A stretch of DNA of 64,000 nucleotides, from assembly GCF_001292705.1 (NCBI RefSeq), contig NZ_LGAK01000001.1, positions 1-64,000 on the forward strand, read 5' to 3'. The stretch is from Marinagarivorans algicola (GTDB taxonomy: Bacteria > Pseudomonadota > Gammaproteobacteria > Pseudomonadales > Cellvibrionaceae). Below, in pieces: positions 36,400 to 46,113 of the stretch; within the stretch, counting starts at the first letter, position 1; every line of letters begins with the position of its first letter. The position numbers and the translations under genes are program-made. The notes under the pieces were generated by a model, which saw only the letters and a list, made by a program, of their open reading frames with translations, was not told the DNA's origin and ran no database searches.

Positions 36400-37348
36400 C
36401 CCCGTGCAATATTATACGGTAGATCCAAAAAACAGCCTCTATCAGCATGTGAGTCAGTGGTGTATGACTGTGGTTGTGGTGGCTTTTTGGAGCGTTGCTT
36501 TGTGCGCTCAAGCTGAGAATATTCCCAGTGATGCCATCGAGCAGAAATGCCCTGATTATGAGGCTGCCGTCCGCGCTGGCACGCCTGCACAGCATGGTTC
36601 AGCGGATAAACAGGGCTCTATGATTCAGCGCACTGATTCTGTTGAACCTCACGTTGTGGCGAACAAGCGAGTAGATGTACCTAAGCAGCTTAAAATAGTG
36701 GGGAGTGCGCACAATTTTGAAGGCGTGTTGCTATATTGCGAATATCATTCAGTGATAACAACACAATACCCTGCCGAGCAAAAGACGTGGTGGGTCGAAT
36801 ATTACAGTATTAAAGATCAGGCGATCATTGCTAAAAAAACATTGGCATATCAGCCCTTTGACCGTGAAGGTATAGCTCCATCAGTGGAGCAAATAGATTA
36901 TCGCTCGGGTGAACTAAGGCGCTCCATGTATGTAGATGACAGCTTAAAATTTGTGTATCGAAAGGATCGAGCGCAAGCTTTAAAAACGCAGTGGTTAGCT
37001 AAATCACCGCTGCTGGTGGTTGATGCTGGCTTTGACCCATTTGTGCGGTCACAGTGGTCGGCTTTGGTTAACGGTCAGCCAGTGTTTTTTGAATTTGGTT
37101 CTATTGCTCACCTAAGAAGCTTGCCTTTACGTGTGATACGAAAGCCGTTAGATGCTTGCAATACGCATAGCGAAGCTTTCATGTGTTTACATGTGCAAGC
37201 GAGTAATCGCTTTTTGCGCTGGTTTGTTGGTGAGCTTGCGCTTGTGTATGACGCCCAGCGACGCTTAAAGGTGTTTCAAGGTACAGTGAATTTACAAAGT
37301 GATCAGGCCAAAGGGCAAAAAGCTGTGATTACGTATGTGTATAGGTAA
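36374..37348 (+). CDS. Exported protein of unknown function, last gene of the lipid cluster
   Basis: Up to 324 residues from ATG 36374, which overlaps the DUF2878 stop. The true start may be the later in-frame ATG before TVVVVAFWSVALCAQAEN, which gives a good signal peptide with cleavage after AQA. The mature part has a disulfide-capable pair in the C-terminal region (DACNTHSEAFMCLH) and beta-rich segments (LLVVDAGFDPFVRSQWSALVNGQPVFFEFGS). I do not recognise a named domain. Similar short exported proteins accompany these clusters. Periplasmic location is inferred. Confidence 0.7.
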   Translation: MLLRLVRYNPVQYYTVDPKNSLYQHVSQWCMTVVVVAFWSVALCAQAENIPSDAIEQKCPDYEAAVRAGTPAQHGSADKQGSMIQRTDSVEPHVVANKRVDVPKQLKIVGSAHNFEGVLLYCEYHSVITTQYPAEQKTWWVEYYSIKDQAIIAKKTLAYQPFDREGIAPSVEQIDYRSGELRRSMYVDDSLKFVYRKDRAQALKTQWLAKSPLLVVDAGFDPFVRSQWSALVNGQPVFFEFGSIAHLRSLPLRVIRKPLDACNTHSEAFMCLHVQASNRFLRWFVGELALVYDAQRRLKVFQGTVNLQSDQAKGQKAVITYVYR

Positions 37349-37460
37349 TGGCAATGCGATGTTGATGCAATACTTAAGGCCATACGGGTGAGTCGTTGAG
37401 TCGCTTTTTTTGTATCACGCCTTGGTGTAATCTAATTGCTTTTATTAGAAGGATGTATGT

Positions 37461-38312
37461 GTGGCTGATTTAACACCGCCAAGCTCTTTATTAGCGCCTA
37501 TTACCATCGAGCATGGCCCCTATACTTTAGTGGTTGATCCGGCTTTTGGTGCTCGTATTATCGCGTTTAGTGTGAATGGTAAAAACTGTCTTACTACCAC
37601 GGGTCCGCAAGTAGGGTCTACGTTTTGGCCTAGCCCACAGGACTTTTGGGGTTGGCCACCGCCGTCGGTATTAGATAGCCAGCCATACCAAGTGAGCTCC
37701 GCTGATGATACGTGGGTATTTACCAGTGAGCCTTGCCCACTGACGCAGATTGTATTAACCAAAATGATCACTCCTGCGATACAAGGATTCAGTATCGAAT
37801 ATCGTATGTATAACCCTATTGATAACGCTCAGACTGTAACTTTTGCTCCGTGGGAAATCACTCGTATAGCGGGTGGACTCACGTTTTATCAAGCAGCAAG
37901 TACGCCTTTGGTTCAGTCTAATTTATCTATAGAGGTGCAAGGTGACAGTTTTTGGCATCATTATGCACCTGCTGGGCTTGAGCAAAACTTAAAACTTTTT
38001 GCAAACAATAGTGAAGGCTGGCTGGCGAATATGTGTAATGGCTTACTATTGAAGAAAAGCTTTCCACAAATCGCTGAGGCGAGCGTGGCGCCGGGTGAGG
38101 CTGAGATTGAAATCTATGCCCATGGTGACCCTGCTAATCCTTATATCGAAATAGAGCAGCAAGGTGCATATGGGGCTATTGCACCTGGCCAGAGTACCGC
38201 TTGGGCTGTCTTGTGGCAACTCAAAGAAATAGATACTCAGGCTTATAGCCGTGAAGATTTGTTAAGGGCCGTGCAGCAGTTGTCGTCTGTTGACGGTGAG
38301 GTGGCTTGTTAA
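37461..38312 (+). CDS. DUF4380-like protein
   Basis: 283 residues, no signal peptide. GTG 37461 has GAAGGA seven bases upstream. The beta-sandwich pattern resembles aldose-epimerase-fold DUF4380 proteins: DPAFGARIIAFSVNGKNCL near the start, STFWPSPQDFWGWPPPSVLDSQPY as the family hallmark, then VTFAPWEITRIAGGLTFY and a C-terminal EIEIYAHGDPANPYIEIEQQGAYG. A carbohydrate-binding or sugar-isomerising role is suggested only by fold. Independent of the lipid cluster (112-base gap). Confidence 0.75.
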   Translation: MADLTPPSSLLAPITIEHGPYTLVVDPAFGARIIAFSVNGKNCLTTTGPQVGSTFWPSPQDFWGWPPPSVLDSQPYQVSSADDTWVFTSEPCPLTQIVLTKMITPAIQGFSIEYRMYNPIDNAQTVTFAPWEITRIAGGLTFYQAASTPLVQSNLSIEVQGDSFWHHYAPAGLEQNLKLFANNSEGWLANMCNGLLLKKSFPQIAEASVAPGEAEIEIYAHGDPANPYIEIEQQGAYGAIAPGQSTAWAVLWQLKEIDTQAYSREDLLRAVQQLSSVDGEVAC

Positions 38313-38341
38313 AACACGTTGTATTGTACGGTATTATTTTT

Positions 38342-38550
38342 GTAACTATTCAGCCAAGCTGAAAAATTCACCTGATAGGGGATTGATGGATTATTTTCTG
38401 GGTGTCTAAGCGCCGGGCTTTGCAGGGAAAGCAAGGATTAGACAGTACAGGAGTAAACTGTCGAGCGTGCTTATATAGCGCCCATGGATGGCTTGAGCGG
38501 CCCAGACAATGATTCATGAGTGCCCAATTTCGCTACCTCCGAATAGTGAC
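38342..38550 (+). mobile_element. MITE-like element, copy C
   Basis: 209 bp from GTAACTATTCAG (38342) to CCGAATAGTGAC (ends 38550). Flanks TTATTTTT (38334-38341) and TTACTTTT (38551-38558) agree at 7 of 8 bases, a likely target duplication. Contains GATGGCTTGAGCGGCCCAGA. A second, older copy (F) follows almost at once. Confidence 0.75.
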
Positions 38551-38571
38551 TTACTTTTAATTATTAACAGC

Positions 38572-38796
38572 ATAATTATTTAACCGAGTCGACAAGCATC
38601 ACTTGATGGGGTCTTGATAGCGACTTCCTGAGTATGCACAAAGCCAAGGTGAGGCTGTACACCGGTATAAGTTGTATAACGATAGGGAAGATTGGACCCA
38701 GCGGAATATTAAAGCCCAAGAGTATAAATTTGATGTGAGTAGTCTAGTCTACAATCTATTCGTGCCCCCCTCGATGTTGATATCTTTGAATGATGG
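38572..38796 (+). repeat. decayed copy F of the same family, next to copy C
   Basis: Begins ATAATTATTTAACCGAG, aligning with GTAACTATTCAGCCAAG, and shares GAGTATG, CACCGGTATAAG and GTGCCCCCCTCG with copy B at matching positions. The right end is near TTTGAATGATGG. About 225 bp, much more diverged than copy C. Confidence 0.5.
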
Positions 38797-38810
38797 GTGG
38801 TTAAAAACTA

Positions 38811-38845
38811 AAAAAGCCCGCCAGTTTTGCACTGGCGGGCTTTTT
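38811..38845 (-). terminator. strong bidirectional terminator
   Basis: AAAAAGCCCGCCAGT (38811-38825) and ACTGGCGGGCTTTTT (38831-38845) are perfect complements with a 5-base loop and A/T flanks on both sides. On the minus strand it ends the cytochrome-like gene that stops at 38885. Confidence 0.92.
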
Positions 38846-38884
38846 CATCAGCACTCGGAAATGAGCGCTGATGAGAATTGCTCA

Positions 38885-40840
38885 TTACATTGTAACGGGC
38901 ATAGGGACGGGATCATCTTTTTTGTAAAACACATAGTCGGCGCCTAAGAAGCTCGCGTCGGTTTGTGTGGTATCGCCTGCTTTACCGTGACAGCCAGCGC
39001 AAAAAGAGCCAGCGCCCAAGCTGCCAGCGCTGCTTAAGTCTGTGCTAGGTGTGAACCATTCCCAGCCACCGCCGTTGACATTAAAGCTGCCACCTCTTTT
39101 GATCATAGCGTATAAGTTGGTGATAGACCCTGCAGTATTGGTGATCTCTTTCACGATGATTGTACCTATGGGGTATTCACCTGCTTCGGTGTATGGGCTA
39201 GCGCTGGCTTGTTTTTTGTAAGTTTTGCGCGTACCGCTGGTTGAGTGGGCACCACCGTTGGCGAGGTTGTCGCCGGTGACCTCATCAACTTTTGTCCAGC
39301 TTTTATAGTCTTTGATATCATCGAGTGTACCCACGAATTCGCTGGGCTTGGTAAATGTGTAGTCAACGCCATTGGCATCGGTTGCTTTAGCATGGCAACC
39401 GATACAGCCTGCGAGCTGGCCGCGTGCGACTACCATATTATCGCTATTCATGTTAAACCACTCCCAACCTGCGCCATCGGGGTTGTAGTTGCCGCCGCGT
39501 TTAACCATGGCAAAAGTGCCTGCAAATTCTTTCTCGCCATCTTTGGTTGTAAAAACCTCTTTAACGATGGTTGAGCCTTGTGCGTAGTCGTCGGTGCCCG
39601 ACTGTGCTGCGGCGAGTGTGTTTTCAAAGACTAGGCGTGCATTTTCAGCATTGGTTGAGCCGTGTTTACCCCCTAAAAAGTCACTGGTGATACCAATGGT
39701 GTAATCGGAGACTTGCCAGCTAGTATAGTTGCTGAGCATGCTCTTTGTGGCGACATATTCGCCTTCGGTGTTGGTGTTAAAAGGCGCATTACTGTGTTTG
39801 AACACAAAATCTGTGCCGGTATCATCTTTGGCTTTGCTATGACAGCCAATACACATGGCTACAGCACCGCGTACTTCATTGCCTTCCATTTTAGCAATAA
39901 CGGTAGGGTCGCTAGGATCTAGCATAAAGTATTCCCAATTGCCGTTAGCGGCATCGAAATTACCACCGCGCTTGACCATGGCAACAACTTGTTTTATTTC
40001 ATCGTCTTTTGTGATGTCTTTAACAAGGACTGTACCTACGGGGTAACCCATTTCACCTGCTTCGGAGGGGTTGGCGAGTACTTGTTTTTGATAGACGCGA
40101 CGTAGATCGGCATCGTCAATATGTGCGCTACCACTGAGGTTGTCGGGTGCTGTATCAAATTCAATTAGATCCCAGTTTTGGTAGTCGGCAAAAATACTCG
40201 GCTCGGCAACAAACTCTGTAGGTTTAGGGAATGAATAGTCCATGCCGCCGATTTGGCTAGCTGCTTTGCTATGGCAGGCATTACAAGCACCTTCCATAAG
40301 GTTGTCACCCTGGGCGATCACACTGGATAGGTCACTGCTTAACATAAACCACTCCCAGCCATTATGGTCTGAGTTAAAGCCGCCGCCACGTTTCACCATG
40401 GCGAGTAGGCCGCCAGCTTCAGCATAGGTTTTTTCCCAGCCGTCATCACCCATGGTGTAAGTGAAAGTCTCTTTGACGATAATCGAGCCTTCGGTAAACT
40501 CGCCGGTACTATTTTTGGCGAGTTCGTTCATAAAGGTCTTGCGGGTAAAGTGGTCGTTGCCAGCTTGGTGGGCATCGCCCAGCCCACCGGGATTGCTTCT
40601 GCCGGTGCTGTAATCGACAACATCCCAATCGGCATAGGTAATAAAGTCACTGATCGAAGCTTCAAAGCCACCCGCGGTGGCGCTGCTAGAACTAGAACTC
40701 ACTGTACTACTGGTACTGTTGACGCCACTGCTGACGCTACTGCTTGACGTTGAGGTGTCTTCTTTTTTATCGCTACTGCCGCAAGCGCTAAGTATGCCCG
40801 CTAGCGCTGTTACAGCAATGAGGTGTGAAACGTGTTGCAT
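38885..40840 (-). CDS. Lipoprotein with four tandem cytochrome P460-like c-heme domains
   Basis: 651 residues. Signal peptide with lipobox LSAC (Cys20), a Ser-rich linker to about residue 55, then four similar modules of about 140-150 residues (about 65-210, 215-352, 366-503, 506-640). Each has a conserved (M)VKRGG or IKRGG motif (Lys150, 290, 447, 581), a GGWEWF-like stretch and a CxxCH heme site: CNACH (186-190), CIGCH (330-334), CIGCH (479-483), CAGCH (614-618), then a DYxF(x)KP segment. The layout matches cytochrome P460/c'-beta-type proteins, where a Lys upstream of CxxCH can crosslink to heme. Four in one chain is unusual. Predicted outer-membrane-anchored, periplasmic. Detoxification of hydroxylamine or NO is known for relatives, inference here. 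Confidence 0.8.
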   Translation of the reverse strand: MQHVSHLIAVTALAGILSACGSSDKKEDTSTSSSSVSSGVNSTSSTVSSSSSSATAGGFEASISDFITYADWDVVDYSTGRSNPGGLGDAHQAGNDHFTRKTFMNELAKNSTGEFTEGSIIVKETFTYTMGDDGWEKTYAEAGGLLAMVKRGGGFNSDHNGWEWFMLSSDLSSVIAQGDNLMEGACNACHSKAASQIGGMDYSFPKPTEFVAEPSIFADYQNWDLIEFDTAPDNLSGSAHIDDADLRRVYQKQVLANPSEAGEMGYPVGTVLVKDITKDDEIKQVVAMVKRGGNFDAANGNWEYFMLDPSDPTVIAKMEGNEVRGAVAMCIGCHSKAKDDTGTDFVFKHSNAPFNTNTEGEYVATKSMLSNYTSWQVSDYTIGITSDFLGGKHGSTNAENARLVFENTLAAAQSGTDDYAQGSTIVKEVFTTKDGEKEFAGTFAMVKRGGNYNPDGAGWEWFNMNSDNMVVARGQLAGCIGCHAKATDANGVDYTFTKPSEFVGTLDDIKDYKSWTKVDEVTGDNLANGGAHSTSGTRKTYKKQASASPYTEAGEYPIGTIIVKEITNTAGSITNLYAMIKRGGSFNVNGGGWEWFTPSTDLSSAGSLGAGSFCAGCHGKAGDTTQTDASFLGADYVFYKKDDPVPMPVTM

Positions 40841-41511
40841 GAGGTGCTCCCGAGGTTGGTGTGTGCATCCGCGCCTTTTAATATGAATGATTATTGTTGT
40901 GATGTGTGCGTGTTGGTGGCGGGTATGTCGAGCGTGAGTTTGCGTTTAACATGTTATTAGGTCATCACAAAAGTATCACAAAAGTATATCTATTTTATCA
41001 CGCCTATTTGACTGACCCTGTAAAACTGAATGGTTTTGGCTTTCGGTATCGTGAGGGTATATAGGGGGGTGGGGGTAACTTGCCGCGATAAGCGCTGGAG
41101 TTTTGCTTGTCTAATCTCTATAATTAGCGCGCTTTTTTAGGGCTAAGGCCGGCCCTTATCGGCGTTTAATACAACATGTTGTCGGCTGTAAGGCAAGCAT
41201 ATAGTGCTCGGATTGCTAAGTTCAAGTTTCTTTTTAATGCTAAGCCTAAAGTCTATTTGTATTTTGCGTAGCTATTTTGCCCAGCACTGAGTCATTATAC
41301 TCTATGCTCTGTACGTTAAATACACAAAGTAGGTGCGCGCGTAAACAACTGACACGCTGATTAAAATAGACGCACACAATCCTCGTGATAGGTTGTGTTG
41401 AGCCAAAAATTTAGACCCTAATGTTGTTAGCCTGACTCACACACAATATTGGGGTCGCAATGTTCACTCGTTTTAATTTTTTATTTTCAACTTTAACTTA
41501 GGCAAAGACGT
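40841..41511. other. 671-base gap between P460-like gene and nqrA
   Basis: Divergent promoter region. Contains a perfect palindrome ACAACATGTTGT (41171-41182), a hairpin CACAATCCT/AGGTTGTG (41375-41397), and an imperfect inverted pair around GACCCTAATGTTG and CAATATTGGGGTC (about 41415-41456, 11 of 13 match) about 50-100 bases before nqrA. Any of these may regulate nqr. No small gene is evident. Confidence 0.5.
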
Positions 41512-42852
41512 ATGAGAAAAATCCGTCAAGGGCTGGACTTACCTATTGCAGGCAAGCCACAGCAGTCCATTGAGGATGGCCTTAACGTACGCTCTGTTGC
41601 AGTTATTGGGTTTGATTACCACGGTATGAAACCCACTATGGCTGTGCAGGTCGGCGATAAAGTCAAACTCGGACAAGAGCTTTTTTCCGATAAAAAGACG
41701 CCTGGTGTTATCTACACTTCACCAGCTTCTGGCACCGTAGCCGCAATCAATCGTGGCGAACGCCGAGTATTTCAATCTATTGTGATTGATATCGAAGGTG
41801 ATGATGCTGAAATTTTTGCACATTACAAAGCTGATCAGCTGGTCTCACTTAAGCGTGATGATGTGGTAGGCACCTTAGTCAAATCGGGCTTATGGACTGC
41901 TTTGCGCACCCGTCCTTTTAGTAAGGTCCCAACGATTGAGAGCGTACCAGCTTCTGTTTTTGTTACCGCAATGGATACTAATCCACTAGCGGCAGATCCA
42001 GCGGTAGTGTTGGCTGAAAAATCTGAGGCTTTTTTACAAGGCCTAGAGGTCCTCAGTAAGTTAACCGAAGGCAAAGTATTTGTATGCCATGCTGAAGGTG
42101 CGGAGATACCTAAGAGTACAACAGCGCAGGTACAATATGAAGCCTTTAGCGGCGTGCATCCAGCGGGTAATGCGGGTACGCATATCCATTATCTTGACCC
42201 TGTTAGTGCAAATAAAACAGTGTGGACGATAGGTTATCAAGATGTGGTTGCTGTTGGTCAGTTATTTACCACTGGTAAGCTGAATGTTGAGCGCGTTGTG
42301 GCATTAGGTGGTCCGCAAGTTGAACAGCCCAAGTTAGTGCGTACTCGCTTAGGTGCCAACCTAGAAGAGCTCACAGCAGGCCAATTAAAAGCTGGCGAAA
42401 ACCGCATTGTGAGTGGCTCTGTTTTTGGTGGCCGTAATGCAAAAAGTGTATTGGGCTTTTTAGGGCGCTACCACAACCAAGTGAGCGTGCTCTTAGAAGG
42501 TCGTGAGCGCGAGATGATTCATTATTTACGCCCGGGTGTTGATAAATTCTCGGTATTGAATATCTATGTTTCTAAGCTCACCAATAAGCTATTTAACTTT
42601 ACCACCAGTACCAACGGTAGTGAGCGAGCGATGGTGCCAGTTGGTGCCTATGAAAAGGTAATGCCTTTAGATATTTTGCCCACGCAATTACTACGCGCCA
42701 TTATTGTTGGCGATACCGAAGTTGCGCAGCATTTAGGTGCTTTAGAGTTGGACGAAGAAGATTTGGCGTTATGTACTTTTGTTTGCCCCGGCAAATACGA
42801 GTATGGCCCGTTACTGCGTAACAACTTAACCCGTATTGAAGTGGAGGGCTAA
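41512..42852 (+). CDS. nqrA: Na+-translocating NADH:quinone reductase subunit A
   Basis: 446-residue cytoplasmic subunit of the Na+-NQR complex, linked in the family to quinone/inhibitor binding. Opening [18 protein letters not shown] is diagnostic, with [43 protein letters not shown] (lipoyl-like fold) and the C-terminal [47 protein letters not shown]. First gene of nqrABCDEF-apbE-nqrM, which uses NADH oxidation to pump sodium out. Confidence 0.97.
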   Translation: MRKIRQGLDLPIAGKPQQSIEDGLNVRSVAVIGFDYHGMKPTMAVQVGDKVKLGQELFSDKKTPGVIYTSPASGTVAAINRGERRVFQSIVIDIEGDDAEIFAHYKADQLVSLKRDDVVGTLVKSGLWTALRTRPFSKVPTIESVPASVFVTAMDTNPLAADPAVVLAEKSEAFLQGLEVLSKLTEGKVFVCHAEGAEIPKSTTAQVQYEAFSGVHPAGNAGTHIHYLDPVSANKTVWTIGYQDVVAVGQLFTTGKLNVERVVALGGPQVEQPKLVRTRLGANLEELTAGQLKAGENRIVSGSVFGGRNAKSVLGFLGRYHNQVSVLLEGREREMIHYLRPGVDKFSVLNIYVSKLTNKLFNFTTSTNGSERAMVPVGAYEKVMPLDILPTQLLRAIIVGDTEVAQHLGALELDEEDLALCTFVCPGKYEYGPLLRNNLTRIEVEG

Positions 42853-42855
42853 CCT

Positions 42856-44055
42856 ATGAGTTTACGCAAAATTTTAGATGGCATGGAGCCGCACTTTCAT
42901 AAAGGCGGTAAATGGGAAAGTTGGTATGCCTTATACGAAGCAGTCGATACTGTTTTTTATAAGCCCAGTGATGTCACAAAAACGACTGCTCATGTACGCG
43001 ATGGTATCGACCTTAAGCGCATGATGATTACGGTTTGGCTATGTGCATTCCCAGCCATGTTTTTTGGTATGTACAACACAGGCTTGCAAGCCAATATTGT
43101 GCTGGCCGATATGGGTATGGCGGGTGTAGAAGGTTGGCGCGGTGCGCTAGCGGCCATGTTGACAGCACATGATGCCAGTAGCATTTGGGATAATATGATT
43201 CTGGGTGCCTTGTACTTCTTACCGGTGTATTTGACCGTGTTTGTTGTAGGTGGCTTTTGGGAAGTATTATTTGCTATGAAGCGTGGGCATGAAGTCAACG
43301 AAGGCTTCTTTGTGACTTCGATTCTTTTTGCTTTGATTTTGCCGCCTAGTATTCCTTTATGGCAAGCGGCTTTGGGAATTAGCTTTGGTGTGGTTATTGG
43401 TAAAGAGGTTTTTGGCGGTACCGGTAAAAACTTTTTAAACCCCGCCTTAACCGGTCGTGCATTTTTGTTTTTTGCTTACCCAGGTGCGATGAGTGGTGAT
43501 GCGGTATGGACTGCAGTTGACGGTTACACCGGTGCAACGGCTTTATCGATTGCCTCTTCGCAGGGTATTGATGCATTGGCACAGCAAATAACGTGGTTTG
43601 ATGCTTTCTTTGGGACTGTACAGGGCTCAATGGGTGAAACTTCGACGTTGGCGATCTTTATTGGCGGCGCTATTTTGTTGGCCACAGGTATTGCATCATT
43701 ACGTATTGTTATTGGTGTGTTCTTGGGTATGACAGTGACCTCTTTGTTACTCAATGCGATTGGTTCCGATACCAATCCGATGTTTGCCTTACCGTTCTAT
43801 TGGCACTTGGTTATTGGTGGCTTTGCCTTTGGTATGATCTTTATGGCAACCGACCCTGTGTCAGCGTCTATGACCAATAAGGGTAAGTGGATTTATGGTG
43901 CCTTAATTGGCTTTATGGTTGTACTTATTCGTGTGGTTAACCCCGCATTTCCAGAAGGCATGATGTTAGCCATTTTATTTGCTAACTTGTTTGCCCCTCT
44001 TATTGACCACTTTGTGGTTCAATCAAATATCAAGCGGAGGTTAGCGCGTGTCTAG
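42856..44055 (+). CDS. nqrB: Na+-NQR subunit B (covalent FMN)
   Basis: 399 residues, multi-helix membrane subunit homologous to RnfD. The ApbE target motif is [10 protein letters not shown], whose Thr in GAT takes covalent FMN. Other marks are the N-terminal [19 protein letters not shown] and [34 protein letters not shown]. It starts three bases after nqrA and overlaps nqrC by eight. The subunit carries part of the sodium pathway and the riboflavin site in the complex (family knowledge). Confidence 0.97.
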   Translation: MSLRKILDGMEPHFHKGGKWESWYALYEAVDTVFYKPSDVTKTTAHVRDGIDLKRMMITVWLCAFPAMFFGMYNTGLQANIVLADMGMAGVEGWRGALAAMLTAHDASSIWDNMILGALYFLPVYLTVFVVGGFWEVLFAMKRGHEVNEGFFVTSILFALILPPSIPLWQAALGISFGVVIGKEVFGGTGKNFLNPALTGRAFLFFAYPGAMSGDAVWTAVDGYTGATALSIASSQGIDALAQQITWFDAFFGTVQGSMGETSTLAIFIGGAILLATGIASLRIVIGVFLGMTVTSLLLNAIGSDTNPMFALPFYWHLVIGGFAFGMIFMATDPVSASMTNKGKWIYGALIGFMVVLIRVVNPAFPEGMMLAILFANLFAPLIDHFVVQSNIKRRLARV

Positions 44056-44821
44056 TAAAGATAGCATTGCAAAAACGCTTACTGTGGCCACACTTTTGTG
44101 TGTGGTTTGCTCGGTAATTGTTTCAACGGCAGCGGTTTTATTGAAACCGGCTCAAATTGCTAACAAAGAGCTCGACTTTAAACGTAATATTCTATCAGCC
44201 GCAGGATTGCTAGATCCTGCGAGTACGGTAGAAAAGCAGTTTGAAAACATCGTTGTTAAAATGGTCGACCTAGAAACGGGTAAATTCTCAACGGCTGTAT
44301 CACCCGATGGCTACGATCAAACCAAAGCAGCTAAAGAACCTAGTACATCACAACCGCTACCTAAGTCTGATGACATTGCTAAGATTGGTCGTGTTGAAGA
44401 TTACGCCAAAGTGTATATCGCACAAACCGATAGTGGCAAAAAAATCGTGGTTTTACCTGTTCGCGGTTACGGTTTATGGGGTACTTTGTATGGATTCTTA
44501 GCGGTAGAAGGTGACATGAACACGGTTGTAGGCTTGGGTTTTTATGACCATAAAGAAACCCCAGGGCTCGGCGGTGAAGTGGATAACCCGCGTTGGAAGG
44601 CTTTATGGCCAGGTAAAAAGCTGTTTAACCCCGATGGTTCGATCGCTATTGCTGTGATTAAGGGTTCAGTTGATACCTCGGCTAAGGGGTCTGAGCATAA
44701 AGTTGACGGTTTATCTGGCGCGACTTTGACCACAAAAGGTGTTCATAACCTCATCCAATTTTGGTTGGGTGAAGATGGTTATGGTCCATTCATCGCTAAC
44801 ATGAAAAAAGGTAAGGCTTAG
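44048..44821 (+). CDS. nqrC: Na+-NQR subunit C (covalent FMN)
   Basis: 257 residues: one N-terminal membrane helix (about 12-32) and a periplasmic domain homologous to RnfG. The flavinylation motif [12 protein letters not shown] (about 219-230) carries the FMN-bearing Thr. [19 protein letters not shown] is a family signature. The covalent FMN is attached by ApbE, encoded downstream in the same operon. Confidence 0.97.
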   Translation: MSSKDSIAKTLTVATLLCVVCSVIVSTAAVLLKPAQIANKELDFKRNILSAAGLLDPASTVEKQFENIVVKMVDLETGKFSTAVSPDGYDQTKAAKEPSTSQPLPKSDDIAKIGRVEDYAKVYIAQTDSGKKIVVLPVRGYGLWGTLYGFLAVEGDMNTVVGLGFYDHKETPGLGGEVDNPRWKALWPGKKLFNPDGSIAIAVIKGSVDTSAKGSEHKVDGLSGATLTTKGVHNLIQFWLGEDGYGPFIANMKKGKA

Positions 44822-44823
44822 TT

Positions 44824-45486
44824 ATGAAAGCTAAAGAATTACTGTTTAAACCTATTTTAGATGACAATCCTATTGGTTTGCAGATCCTTGGGATTTGCTC
44901 CGCTTTAGCGGTCACAAGTAGTTTGAATGTTACCTTGGTGATGTGTATTGCATTGACCACGGTAACGGCATTCTCTAACTTTTTTGTATCGTTAGTGCGT
45001 AACCATGCGCCAGGTAGTATTCGTATTATTGTACAGATGACCATTATCGCGTCGCTGGTGATCGTGGTTGACCAAGTACTGAAAGCGGTTGCTTATGATT
45101 TAAGTAAGCAGTTGTCGGTATTTGTTGGCCTTATTATTACTAACTGTATTGTAATGGGGCGCGCTGAAGCATTTGCCATGAAAAACCCACCAATTCCAAG
45201 CTTTCTAGATGGTATTGGTAATGGTTTGGGGTATAGCTTCTTCTTGATTATCTTAGGCGTGGTTCGTGAATTATTTGGTTCAGGTAAATTATTAGGCTTT
45301 GAAATTTTGCCATTAGCCACCGAGGGCGGCTGGTATATTTCTAACGGCCTATTACTGCTTCCACCTAGCGCCTTCTTCTTGATTGGTTTAATTATTTGGG
45401 GTATTCGTGCCTTTAAGCCTTCACAAGTTGAGCGTGATGAGTTCAAGATTGCACACAATAGCACTAAGACGGCGGAGGTTCTGTAA
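44824..45486 (+). CDS. nqrD: Na+-NQR subunit D
   Basis: 220 residues, six-helix membrane subunit of the RnfE/NqrD family. Opening [39 protein letters not shown] and [36 protein letters not shown] are diagnostic. With NqrE it binds an iron centre at the membrane in the family model. Two bases separate it from nqrC; its last base is shared with the nqrE start. Confidence 0.97.
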   Translation: MKAKELLFKPILDDNPIGLQILGICSALAVTSSLNVTLVMCIALTTVTAFSNFFVSLVRNHAPGSIRIIVQMTIIASLVIVVDQVLKAVAYDLSKQLSVFVGLIITNCIVMGRAEAFAMKNPPIPSFLDGIGNGLGYSFFLIILGVVRELFGSGKLLGFEILPLATEGGWYISNGLLLLPPSAFFLIGLIIWGIRAFKPSQVERDEFKIAHNSTKTAEVL

Positions 45487-46094
45487 TGGAAGAGCTACTG
45501 AGTTTATTTGTCCGCTCGATTTTTATCGAGAACATGGCTTTGGCCTTTTTCTTAGGGATGTGTACTTTTTTAGCAATCTCTAAAAAGGTTGATGCTGCAT
45601 TAGGTTTGGGTATTGCGGTTGTTGTAGTGTTAACCATTACAGTCCCCGTGAATAACGTGATCTATACCTATTTACTGGCCGATGGCGCTTTAGTTTGGGC
45701 TGGTTTACCGGATGTTGATTTAAGCTTTTTAGGCTTAATCTCATACATCGGTGTGATTGCAGCTATCGTACAAATCATGGAGATGGTACTCGATAAGTAC
45801 TTCCCACCTTTGTATAACGCCTTGGGTGTTTTCTTGCCCTTGATCACCGTAAACTGCGCGATTATGGGTGCAGCTTTATTTATGGTTGAGCGTGATTACA
45901 ATCTTGTAGAAAGTACTGTGTTTGGTGCTGGCTCGGGTGTTGGTTGGGCGTTGGCGATTACGGCACTTGCCGGTATTCGCGAAAAAATGAAATACAGTGA
46001 CGTACCCGATGGCCTTAAAGGTTTGGGTATTACCTTTATCACTGTGGGTTTGATGTCTTTGGGCTTTATGTCGTTTGGCGGCATCGATCTATAA
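45486..46094 (+). CDS. nqrE: Na+-NQR subunit E
   Basis: 202 residues, six-helix partner of NqrD with opposite topology (RnfA/NqrE family). Marks are [30 protein letters not shown] and [32 protein letters not shown], with the paired Cys residues that bind the iron site. One-base overlap with nqrD. Confidence 0.97.
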   Translation: MEELLSLFVRSIFIENMALAFFLGMCTFLAISKKVDAALGLGIAVVVVLTITVPVNNVIYTYLLADGALVWAGLPDVDLSFLGLISYIGVIAAIVQIMEMVLDKYFPPLYNALGVFLPLITVNCAIMGAALFMVERDYNLVESTVFGAGSGVGWALAITALAGIREKMKYSDVPDGLKGLGITFITVGLMSLGFMSFGGIDL

Positions 46095-46113
46095 CAGCGA
46101 GGGTAACAGTTAA

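Noticed and set aside
38672-38947. 91-codon plus-strand frame
   Set aside because: It runs through decayed repeat copy F, the strong terminator and the antisense 3' end of the P460-like gene.
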